64,000 nucleotides of DNA, taken from contig DASZLU010000168.1 in the NCBI GenBank assembly GCA_035552195.1, forward strand, positions 1 to 64,000. The letters run 5' to 3'. The notes under the pieces are model-generated. The model ran no database searches. It saw nothing but the letters and a program-made list of their open reading frames with translations, and was not told the DNA's origin. The DNA comes from CAIKMD01 sp035552195. Lineage in GTDB: Bacteria > Pseudomonadota > Alphaproteobacteria > ATCC43930 > CGMCC-115725. This document shows, piece after piece, positions 25,819 to 33,521 of the stretch. The translations under genes and the position numbers were made by a program. How positions within the stretch are numbered: position 1 is the first letter of the stretch; each line of letters opens with the position of its first letter.

Positions 25819-28044
25819 TTGTTTCGCCGCGACATTCGATCGTTCTTCGCCCCGGCACGAAGGCCGGCCGCGGCCGGCGTCTACGCGGTGAAACCCCGAA
25901 AGCCCGCGCCGGAGCGGCGGCCGCGGCGCTTTCTTCTCGCCTCCGAATATCTCGTCATTGCGTTCACAGCATTTCTCATCGCGCTGATCTGGGGCGCGAT
26001 CGGCTGTCAGCTCGACCACGACCGGAGCGGCGTCATCGACGCGGCGCAAGCCAACACGAGCAACATGGCGCGCGCCTATGCGGAGCATGTTCAGGGCACG
26101 CTTCAACTTCTCGATCAAGCGCTGCTGCGCGTGAAAAGCGAATACGAAACCAAATCGAGCGATCCCGCCTTCCTGCGCCGCGCGTTGAGCGACGAGCGGT
26201 TCGAGGCCCAGGTCGTGCCGATGGGCGTCGTCAGTCGCGACGGTTACATCGTTGCATCCAATCTCAGCGGCGGGCCGCATCCCGGCTTGCCGACGACGGC
26301 ATCGCCCGCCGTTAACTATGCCGGCGATCGCGATTATTTCCATGCCCAATTGGCGAACGACGCCGGCGTTTACGTCAGCGCACCGATCGTCAGCCGCGTC
26401 ACCGGCAAAACCACGATCGCGCTTAGCCGCCGGCTCAACGATGCGCATGGCGGCTTTGCCGGGATTGTATTCGCGTCTTTCGATCTCGATTACCTTACCG
26501 GCTTTTTCAGCGATCTCGCCATCGGCAAGACCAGCAGCTTCTCGATCGTCGGCACCGACAGGGTGATCCGCGACATGATTCGCGGCAACAGCCGAGCGAA
26601 CGAGCTCGTCGGCGAGAGCATCTCCAGGCCCAGTCTGCTGCCCGCCCTCTCCGAAGCGGCAAGCGGCGATTACCAAGCGATCTCCCCCATCGATGGCGTC
26701 GAGCATCTCTACTCCTACCGCTCGCTGTCGAAATATCACCTCATCGTCCTCGCCAGCGCCGCACGTCCCGACATCCTCGCCGATTTCGAGGAACGCAAAC
26801 GCGCGATGCTGCTGACCGGCGCGCTGCTTTCGGCGATCTTCATCGCCGTCGCCGCTTTTCAGCTTCAGCGCATTGCGCGAACGCGGCGCTATGAGGTCGC
26901 GCTCAACCGCAGCAACGAAAAACTGGCGCGCGCGCAGCAACTCGCCACGATCGGCTGTTTCGAGCACAACGTAACCACCGGCGAGGCCGAGTGGTCGGAC
27001 GAGCTCTATCGCATCCTCGGCCTCGAGCCGACCGGCGCTATTCCCGACCGTGATACGCTGATGGCTCTGATCCATCCCGAGGACCGCGCGCGCTTCGAGG
27101 AATATCGCAACGCCGAGATCGAAGGCAAACCGACGCCGCCGCTCGAATATCGCATCCAGCGCGCCGACGGCACCGAGCGGATCGTCCGGCGCGAGACGGG
27201 GGTCGTGGTCGATAAAGAGACGCACCATGTACACCGTTATGGCACGCTGCAAGACATCACGGCATTGCGGTTGGCCGAGCAGCGCGAACGCGAGCTCGAG
27301 CGCAAGCTGCTCCATTCGCAAAAGCTCGAAGCGCTCGGCACGCTTGCCGGCGGCATCGCCCACGATCTCAACAACACGCTGACGCCGATCATGGCGCTGA
27401 GCAAGCTGACGGCGCGTCGCCTCACCGACGACGACAACCTGCGCCGAAACCTCGAAACGATTTTCGCCGCCAGCGAACAGGCGCGCGACCTGGTGCGCCG
27501 CGTCCTGTCATTCAGCCGCCGCGAGAAGATCGAGAAGACCGTCGTCAATCCCAGCATCATCGTCGGCGACGCGGTGGCGCTCCTGCGCGCGACCACGCCG
27601 TCATCGATCAAGCTCACCAGTCAGATCGACGATGTTCCGCCGATCCTCGCGGACCCGACGCAAATCCATCAGGTAATCACCAATCTCATCGCCAACGCGA
27701 CTCAGGCCATCGGCGCCGACGCCGGCACGATCACCGTGATCCTGGCGCCGTCGGGCCGGGGCAAGTTGGGCGGCCAGATCCTGCTGTCGGTCATCGACAC
27801 CGGCAAAGGCATGGATGAAGCGACGCGCCAACGGATCTTCGAGCCGTTCTTCACCACCAAGGAAGTCGGCCAGGGAACCGGGCTCGGGCTCTCGATCATC
27901 GATGGCATCGTCAACAACCACGGCGGCCATATCGAGGTCGCCAGCGAGCCCGGCAAAGGCACGCGGTTCGATGTCTATTTCCCGGTCGCGGCCGCCGGCG
28001 AGGCGCCGGTCGCCGCCTTCAACGAGACGCCGGCGGCGGCGTAA
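25819..28044 (+). CDS. Membrane sensor histidine kinase with Cache-like and PAS domains
   Basis: This is a roughly 741-residue kinase. A membrane helix (LVIAFTAFLIALIWGAIG) is followed by a periplasmic double-Cache-like region, a second helix (LLTGALLSAIFIAVAAF), a PAS fold, and a HisKA domain with phosphoacceptor His515 in GGIAHDLNN. The HATPase domain has DTGKGMDEATRQRIFEPFF and GTGLGLSIIDGI. The start is uncertain: TTG at 25819 has GGAG six bases upstream, and GTG at 25888 is an alternative. The frame stays open far upstream only because it is antisense to the Gfo/Idh gene. No response regulator is adjacent. Confidence 0.88.
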   Translation: MFRRDIRSFFAPARRPAAAGVYAVKPRKPAPERRPRRFLLASEYLVIAFTAFLIALIWGAIGCQLDHDRSGVIDAAQANTSNMARAYAEHVQGTLQLLDQALLRVKSEYETKSSDPAFLRRALSDERFEAQVVPMGVVSRDGYIVASNLSGGPHPGLPTTASPAVNYAGDRDYFHAQLANDAGVYVSAPIVSRVTGKTTIALSRRLNDAHGGFAGIVFASFDLDYLTGFFSDLAIGKTSSFSIVGTDRVIRDMIRGNSRANELVGESISRPSLLPALSEAASGDYQAISPIDGVEHLYSYRSLSKYHLIVLASAARPDILADFEERKRAMLLTGALLSAIFIAVAAFQLQRIARTRRYEVALNRSNEKLARAQQLATIGCFEHNVTTGEAEWSDELYRILGLEPTGAIPDRDTLMALIHPEDRARFEEYRNAEIEGKPTPPLEYRIQRADGTERIVRRETGVVVDKETHHVHRYGTLQDITALRLAEQRERELERKLLHSQKLEALGTLAGGIAHDLNNTLTPIMALSKLTARRLTDDDNLRRNLETIFAASEQARDLVRRVLSFSRREKIEKTVVNPSIIVGDAVALLRATTPSSIKLTSQIDDVPPILADPTQIHQVITNLIANATQAIGADAGTITVILAPSGRGKLGGQILLSVIDTGKGMDEATRQRIFEPFFTTKEVGQGTGLGLSIIDGIVNNHGGHIEVASEPGKGTRFDVYFPVAAAGEAPVAAFNETPAAA

Positions 28045-28047
28045 GGA

Positions 28048-28335
28048 TCACGCGCCCGCGACGAGAAAGACCCGCCCGGTTGCCAGCCCGCCAAGGCGTT
28101 GCTGCAGCGGCACGCGATAATCGTCGGAATGGTAGAACCGCTTCGCCGCGTCCATCGAACCGAATTGGATGACGACGAAATGGTTGGGCGGCACACCCTC
28201 CAGGGCAACCGCCGCGTCGCTGCGCGCCACGACCCGGCCGCCGAATTTTTCGATCAGCGGTCCCGCCACTTTGACATAGGCCGCGAACCCTTCGGCATTC
28301 TGGATCGTCAGGTCAGCGATCATATAAGCGGACAT
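28048..28335 (-). CDS. DUF1330 family protein
   Basis: This is a 95-residue single-domain ferredoxin-like-fold protein of the DUF1330 family, with AYMIADLTIQNAEGFAAYV at the N terminus and HFVVIQFGSMDAAKRFYHSDDY in the middle. The function is unknown; related dimeric alpha-beta barrel proteins include monooxygenases. The start at 28335 gives the conserved N terminus. It converges with the kinase gene and lies just downstream of a decayed ABC permease fragment on the same strand. Confidence 0.85.
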   Translation of the reverse strand: MSAYMIADLTIQNAEGFAAYVKVAGPLIEKFGGRVVARSDAAVALEGVPPNHFVVIQFGSMDAAKRFYHSDDYRVPLQQRLGGLATGRVFLVAGA

Positions 28336-28354
28336 AGTGCCTTCTTCCTTTCGA

Positions 28355-28595
28355 TCAGCGATCGACGACGGTACGGCCACGCGAGACCCAGAAGCCGAGG
28401 TAGATCAGCAGCAGCATCGCCACCAGCATGATGACGACGACCGCCGAGGCTTGGCCGAATTGCGAGCCGAACCACATGTCCAGATCACGACGGCGAGCGG
28501 CAGGTTGTCGTTTGTCGCCAGCAGAACCGGCACGGTCAGCTCGCGATAGGCTAATAGCGCGATCCCGATGAACGCGGTCGTCGACGTCCATTGCC
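28355..28595 (-). pseudogene. Remnant of an ABC transporter permease (iron/thiamine type)
   Basis: Only the C-terminal part of a binding-protein-dependent permease remains. One frame reads STTAFIGIALLAYRELTVPV...LPLAVVIW. The next frame continues MWFGSQFGQASAVVVIMLVA and the last membrane helix to the stop at 28355. Between ATCTGG and ATGTGG one base is missing (near 28478), so the frames are not joined. The N-terminal two-thirds, ATPase and binding protein are absent here. It is therefore a truncated and frameshifted relic; its partner could have been a ferric/putrescine-type binding protein. Confidence 0.75.
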
Positions 28596-28716
28596 TTCCA
28601 CAGCGCAATTATGGCATGGTTCAGCAACCCATGGGGGCATTTGCCAATAATTATCCCCTCGATGAGTGTAGAAAGCAAAGCGCTATGACCGCCCAATCGA
28701 TTGAAATGGCAGTCCC

Positions 28717-30885
28717 ATGACGAATGGCAATATCGACCCGACAGCGGCTCCGGCCGTTGCGAGCGGCGGCTTGTTATTGGGCAGTGATGGCGCGTCGAGT
28801 TCCGGCGCAAACGGGACGAGCAGCGGTAGCAGCGGCTCGCTGTCGTTTGGCTTCGATCCGACGGCGATTTTTGGCGGCGGCTTCACCCAGTATAGCGACC
28901 CCGGTTTCGTGGACGGCAGCCAGGCTGTCGGAGGGTCGATCGCCTCTGCCCCCGCCTCGACGGATCTGACTCCGACGAGCGATGGCATCACGACCGGCAC
29001 CAGCAGCTTTTATTTGCAGCCCGTCACTTCGGTCATGCAGGAGAATCCCGACCCGATCGCGATCGGAGTCATATATTCCGGCCAAACCTCGAGCGGCTTG
29101 TCGTTGCCCGGCAGCGTTGGCGGCGGTCTCTCCATCGCGAGCGGCGGGATCGCCATTGGTACGCAGGTCGGCTCGGATGGGTTCGTGTTCGATTACGGGT
29201 CAGCAGGGGCCACGCTTCTCGCAAACGGCGGATGGCTCTCGATTGCGTCCGGTGGCAGCGCGATTGACACGCTCGTCGACAGCGGGGGGTCGATTTTTAT
29301 CGGCTCCGGCGGTTTCGCCGCGCGCACGATCATCTCGAGTGGCGGCATTGAGAAAGATGCCGGGACCGGTTTCGACGCAGTCGTTGCCAGCAGCGGAACC
29401 GAACAAATATTGTACGGCGCCGTTGCGAGCGGTCTCACCGTCGAGGGTTTCGGCACCGCGACGGTCTATCAAGGCGGCACGCTCGACAATGGAACCATCG
29501 ATGGCGGTTTCATCGATATCGCGAGCGGCGCAACCGTCGACGGCACGATTGGCTTCACCAGCGTCGGCGGAGGCCTGGAGATCGATGCAACCGGCGCGTT
29601 CGGCACGCCCATCACTGGCTATGCGAACGGTAGCTATACGAGCGCTACGGGCGACGGCTCGGTGGCGTATTTCGGCGGTCCTTGGACATGGATCGATTTT
29701 GCCGCGATATCCTTTGGTAGCGATACGACCATTACGTTTGCCGAAGCAAGCGACAATCTTAGCGGCACGCTCGTCGTCAGCGACGGAATACAAAGTGCCA
29801 GCGTGGTTCTGGCGGGTCAGTACACGGGTTCGGATTTTATCGGCCGCGGCGGCGCGACCGGCACAAGGATCGATCCTTCTTCGATATTCCTAACCGGCGC
29901 CGGTCCGACCATCACCGGGACAACGATCGAAAGCGGCACAACGCCGTCACTTGGAGGAATCCCGCAGCCCGTCACTTCGGTCATGCAGGAGGATCCCGAC
30001 CCGATCACAATGTCGACCGTAAGCGCCGGCCAAACCTTCAGCGGCTTGTCCTTCCCGCACAGCAATGAAGGCGTTTTGCTCATCGCTCCCGGCGGTATTG
30101 CGATCGGCACCCAGATCGGCTCGGGCGGCACCGTCTTCGTTATGGGAAGCGCCGCCGATACGACTGCCCAAGGCGGGCTTCTGTACACGCTCAGCGGCGG
30201 GATCATCACGGATTCGATCGCAGGCGGCGGCCTCATCGACGTCGATTCGGGCGCGGTTGCCTTCGGAACGGTGCTCTCGAGCGGCGGTTCGGCAAACGAC
30301 TCCGGTATCGATATCGGTACTGTCGTGGAGTCCGGCGGCGCCGAGTATATCTATTCCGGCGGTATCGCCAGCGCGCTTACCGTCGACGAGGGAGGGTCCG
30401 CTGTTGTCAGCGGCGGCGCCACACTCGAAAGCGGAACGATCAACGGCGGCACGTTGGAAATCACCAGCGGCGCCAGCGTGAGCGGGCCGCTCGGTTTTGC
30501 CAGCGGCGGTGGCACGCTCCAAATCGATTCCACCGGAACTTTCGGCGCCATGGTCGGCGGGTTTTCCAGCGGCGCTATTCTCGACGCGGAACAAGGCGAG
30601 ACGACCATACCCGGCACGACGGCAATCGATTTCACGGCCATCGCCTGGGGCAGCAATACGAGTTTCAGCTTCAGCGAAGCGAGCAACAACCTCAGCGGCA
30701 CACTGACGGTAAGCGACGGTACGAACAGCGCCAGCCTGACGCTGCTCGGCCAGTACATGGCCGCGGCGTTTGGCGGCCCGATCAAGGATGCGGTCGGCGG
30801 GACACTTATCGAATCCGTCGTTACGCTCATTACCGGTGATCCGATCGCGCCTCCCACCAACACCGTCACGTCCGGTACCGGGTAA
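28717..30885 (+). CDS. Glycine/serine-rich AIDA-like repeat protein with two large modules
   Basis: This 722-residue protein is made almost wholly of short beta-strand repeats of the AIDA/autotransporter passenger type (for example IASGGIAIGTQVGS, SGGSIFIGSGG), expected to fold as a beta-helix. Residues 101-416 and 417-722 are two homologous modules. Each starts QPVTSVMQE(N/D)PDPI and ends with a segment resembling SEASNNLSGTLTVSDGT. There is no recognisable signal peptide and no C-terminal beta-barrel, so export, if any, must use another route. Serine and glycine dominate and cysteine is absent. An adhesin or surface role is inferred only from repeat type. Confidence 0.8.
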   Translation: MTNGNIDPTAAPAVASGGLLLGSDGASSSGANGTSSGSSGSLSFGFDPTAIFGGGFTQYSDPGFVDGSQAVGGSIASAPASTDLTPTSDGITTGTSSFYLQPVTSVMQENPDPIAIGVIYSGQTSSGLSLPGSVGGGLSIASGGIAIGTQVGSDGFVFDYGSAGATLLANGGWLSIASGGSAIDTLVDSGGSIFIGSGGFAARTIISSGGIEKDAGTGFDAVVASSGTEQILYGAVASGLTVEGFGTATVYQGGTLDNGTIDGGFIDIASGATVDGTIGFTSVGGGLEIDATGAFGTPITGYANGSYTSATGDGSVAYFGGPWTWIDFAAISFGSDTTITFAEASDNLSGTLVVSDGIQSASVVLAGQYTGSDFIGRGGATGTRIDPSSIFLTGAGPTITGTTIESGTTPSLGGIPQPVTSVMQEDPDPITMSTVSAGQTFSGLSFPHSNEGVLLIAPGGIAIGTQIGSGGTVFVMGSAADTTAQGGLLYTLSGGIITDSIAGGGLIDVDSGAVAFGTVLSSGGSANDSGIDIGTVVESGGAEYIYSGGIASALTVDEGGSAVVSGGATLESGTINGGTLEITSGASVSGPLGFASGGGTLQIDSTGTFGAMVGGFSSGAILDAEQGETTIPGTTAIDFTAIAWGSNTSFSFSEASNNLSGTLTVSDGTNSASLTLLGQYMAAAFGGPIKDAVGGTLIESVVTLITGDPIAPPTNTVTSGTG
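29017..30865 (+). repeat. Tandem duplication of a 948-bp coding module
   Basis: The module at 29017-29964 is repeated in frame from 29965. The start is nearly identical at the DNA level (CAGCCCGTCACTTCGGTCAT in both copies), while the middle is diverged. The spacing of 948 bases equals 316 codons. The second copy ends near the C terminus of the protein. Confidence 0.85.
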
Positions 30886-30964
30886 CACTCTCGTCAGCGT
30901 GCCGGCGGCACTCACGATTGCGCGCGACGCCGCGCTTCGGCTAGCGTAGCGGGTCGGAGGTAAG

Positions 30965-32347
30965 ATGCCCGCGCCTTTGCTGGTCAATCGACGGCAGATC
31001 ATTGCCGGCACCGCGGCGTTGCCCCTCGCGCGGGCGCTGCCGGCGTGGGGGCAAGCGGCGCCGAAAGCCGATTACACCCTCACCATCGCACCTGTGTCGC
31101 TGGAACTCGCGCCGGGCCAGGTGATCAAGACGCTCGGCTACAACGGCACCGTCCCCGGGCCGCTGATCCGCGTCCGCGAAGGCCAGAATGTCACCATCGA
31201 CATCACCAACAACAGCGATCACGACGAGATCGTGCACTGGCATGGTCTCGCGATCCCGTCGCCGGCCGATGGCGCAATGGAAGAAGGCGCGCCGATGATC
31301 GCGCCGGGCGCGACGCAGCGGGTGAGCTTCGTCGCCAAGCCTGCCGGCACGCGCTGGTACCACACGCACGCCGTGGCGAAAACCGATCTAACGCGCGGCC
31401 TCTATAGCGGCCAATACGGATTCTTCTATATCGAGCCGGCGCAAAATCCCGGCGCCTACGACCGCGAGGTCTTCATCGCGCTGCATCAATGGGCGCCGCA
31501 ATGGGTAAGCTTGCAGGACATCCGCAAGGGCCCGCCGCCCGATAACGGGCTCGAAGTGGTCTATGGCGCCGCATCGTTCAACGACAAGGCGCTGGGCCAT
31601 GGCGACCCGATCCGCGTCAAGGAAGGCGAGCGCGTGCTGTTCCGCCTCGTCAACAGCAGCGCGACGGCAGAGACGGCGATCTATCTGCCCGGCCACCACT
31701 TCACGATCGTGGCGATGGACGGCAACCCCCTCGCCCAACCGGTACCCAGCGACACGCTTTTCCTCTCGCCCGGCGAGCGGATCGACGCGATCTGCGAAAT
31801 GAAAAACAAAGGCGTCTGGGTTTTCGGTTCGGTGCTCGACGACGAACGCGGCAAAGGCATGGGTGCGGTCATCGAATATGCCGGGGCGAGCGGCGATCCG
31901 GTGTGGCAAGCGCCGCCCCAGCGCGTGCGCATGATCGACTACGCGATCTTCGGCAGCACCTCATCGGCGCGCGCGCCGGACGAGCGGATCGAACTGGTCT
32001 TCGACAAAGTGCCGGGCGGGCGCGGCGGCTACAATCGCTGGACCATCAATGGCAAATCCTATCCCGACACCGATCCGATCATCGTGCAACAGGGAAAGCG
32101 GTACCGCTTCGTGATGCACAACCTCACCGGCGACATGCATCCGATCCATCTGCATCGCCACAGTTTCGAAGTGACCAACCATATGGGCAAAGCGATGTCG
32201 GGCCTTATCAAGGACGTCATGGCGTTGCCGGGCCGCCAGGATGCCGAGATCGATTTCACCGCCGATAATCCCGGGCCGTCGCTGTTCCACTGCCACATGC
32301 AGGACCATCAGGATTTCGGCTTCATGGCGCTGGTCAAATATGCGTGA
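30965..32347 (+). CDS. Multicopper oxidase (Tat-type signal)
   Basis: This 460-residue periplasmic multicopper oxidase of the laccase/CueO type has four copper motifs, all intact: IVHWHG, WYHTHA, MHPIHLHRHS and FHCHMQDHQDFGF. The residue at the type-1 copper axial position (five after the last histidine ligand) is phenylalanine rather than methionine, which in known laccases goes with a high redox potential. The N terminus NRRQIIAGTAALPLA is a twin-arginine signal. A GGAGG lies upstream of the ATG. It is the first of five closely spaced genes. The electron donor is unknown. Confidence 0.93.
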   Translation: MPAPLLVNRRQIIAGTAALPLARALPAWGQAAPKADYTLTIAPVSLELAPGQVIKTLGYNGTVPGPLIRVREGQNVTIDITNNSDHDEIVHWHGLAIPSPADGAMEEGAPMIAPGATQRVSFVAKPAGTRWYHTHAVAKTDLTRGLYSGQYGFFYIEPAQNPGAYDREVFIALHQWAPQWVSLQDIRKGPPPDNGLEVVYGAASFNDKALGHGDPIRVKEGERVLFRLVNSSATAETAIYLPGHHFTIVAMDGNPLAQPVPSDTLFLSPGERIDAICEMKNKGVWVFGSVLDDERGKGMGAVIEYAGASGDPVWQAPPQRVRMIDYAIFGSTSSARAPDERIELVFDKVPGGRGGYNRWTINGKSYPDTDPIIVQQGKRYRFVMHNLTGDMHPIHLHRHSFEVTNHMGKAMSGLIKDVMALPGRQDAEIDFTADNPGPSLFHCHMQDHQDFGFMALVKYA

Positions 32348-32353
32348 GGCACG

Positions 32354-32815
32354 ATGACCACGACGCTTCTCATCATTCACGGGCTGCTTGCCGTCACCTT
32401 GCTCGGCTCGCTGACGCATCAGACGATGGCGTTGTGGTGGCCGGCGCGCGCCGGCCACTCGGTTGCGTCGAGCTTCCGCGGTGTCCGTAGCCAGATTTAC
32501 ACGAACACGATCATCGTACTATTCGTGCTGACCGCCATCGGCGGCTCGGTTCTTTATCCAACCTATCGCATCACCGTGCGGCCCATCCTCGAGCAGCTGC
32601 GCATGAATGCGGCCAACGGCATCTTCGAATTCAAAGAGCATCTCGTCGCCATCGGGCTCGGCCTGCTGCCGGCCTATTGGTATTACTGGCGCCAACCGCT
32701 GGCGCCCGAATACGCTTTCGTGCGCCGCATGCTGACGAGCCTCCTCGCCTTCACCGTGTGGTGGGGCTTCCTCACCGGCCACATCCTCAACAACATTCGC
32801 GGCTTCGGATTATGA
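32354..32815 (+). CDS. Small integral membrane protein of multicopper oxidase operon
   Basis: This 153-residue membrane protein has about four hydrophobic segments: LLIIHGLLAVTLLGSL, TIIVLFVLTAIGGSVLYP, HLVAIGLGLLPAYWYYW and LLAFTVWWGFLTGHIL. Histidines near the first and fourth segments (HGLLA, THQTMALWW, GHIL) could in principle bind haem or copper, but this is speculation. It starts six bases after the oxidase stop and its stop overlaps the next ATG, so it belongs to the operon. I do not recognise the family. Confidence 0.8.
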   Translation: MTTTLLIIHGLLAVTLLGSLTHQTMALWWPARAGHSVASSFRGVRSQIYTNTIIVLFVLTAIGGSVLYPTYRITVRPILEQLRMNAANGIFEFKEHLVAIGLGLLPAYWYYWRQPLAPEYAFVRRMLTSLLAFTVWWGFLTGHILNNIRGFGL

Positions 32816-33138
32816 GCCCGCTGCTTCGCGCCCTGCCGATCTTCTCGATCGTCTATGCGGTGCTCTATGTGATCGCGATGTATTTCAACATCGCGATGTT
32901 CGTCTATTACCCGCAGACGGGCGTGTGGGCGTGGCACGACGTGCCGGGCCAGGCCGGCCCGGCGATGTATTGGTATGGCTGGATCGCGAACGCGGCTGTC
33001 GGCGCGGCGATCATCTCCGTGCTGCTCGTCTTCCTGCCATTCTTGCAGCGCCGCATCAGCGCCACCGGGTCCTGGCTTGTCCCCCTTCTTTCGATGCTGA
33101 CGATCCTCTTCATCATCCGGAGTTGGTTCATTCGATGA
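32812..33138 (+). CDS. Small membrane protein, second of the pair
   Basis: This 108-residue protein has three predicted membrane helices (LPIFSIVYAVLYVIAMYF, an NAAVGAAIISVLLVFLPF segment and a C-terminal LVPLLSMLTILFIIRSW). A tryptophan-rich loop, QTGVWAWHDVPGQAGPAMYW, lies between the first two. Start and stop codons overlap both neighbours by four bases (ATGA), which shows tight translational coupling. It probably forms a membrane complex with the preceding protein; this is inferred from gene order only. Confidence 0.8.
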   Translation: MSPLLRALPIFSIVYAVLYVIAMYFNIAMFVYYPQTGVWAWHDVPGQAGPAMYWYGWIANAAVGAAIISVLLVFLPFLQRRISATGSWLVPLLSMLTILFIIRSWFIR

Positions 33139-33518
33139 AAGCCTACAGCGCCCTCGCTTTCGGGGTCCTGCTCGCTCTGGCGCCGCTGGCGCATGCCGGC
33201 GGCGGGGGATTCGGCGCGGATGATGACGACGGGACCGCCAATGCCGGCCCGCCGTTTCTCGGCCTCGTCCAAGACGATGCCGGCAACAACATCACCGACG
33301 CCCGCATCACCGTCACCATCGCCGCGATGAACTCGACCTTGGTGTTGCGCTCCGACACGGTCGGGCATTTCTTCGTCCGCGGCTTCGACAAGAGCGTCGA
33401 TCCCAAGGATGTAAAGATCACGTGCAGCAAAGAAGGCTACGCCGATGCGGCGGCGACCACATCGCCCCCCGCGGGCAACTCGCCGATCCAGGCGATTTGC
33501 GTGCTGAAGAAGCAGTAA
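33135..33518 (+). CDS. Small secreted protein with beta-sandwich (CarboxypepD_reg-like) domain
   Basis: This 127-residue exported protein has a signal peptide (cleavage near AHAGG, about residue 21), a short acidic stretch (GADDDDG), and a beta-rich domain whose pattern LVQDDAGNNITDARITVTI resembles carboxypeptidase-regulatory-like folds. Two cysteines (KITCSKEGY, QAICVLKK) may form a disulfide. It overlaps the preceding gene by four bases and precedes the next by three. It probably acts in the periplasm with the downstream protein, which has a similar domain. Confidence 0.78.
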   Translation: MKAYSALAFGVLLALAPLAHAGGGGFGADDDDGTANAGPPFLGLVQDDAGNNITDARITVTIAAMNSTLVLRSDTVGHFFVRGFDKSVDPKDVKITCSKEGYADAAATTSPPAGNSPIQAICVLKKQ

Positions 33519-33521
33519 GAA

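Noticed and set aside
29200..31011. Several long minus-strand frames opposite the repeat protein
   Set aside because: They are by-products of its repetitive GC-rich codons; they overlap each other and have no motif or start signal.
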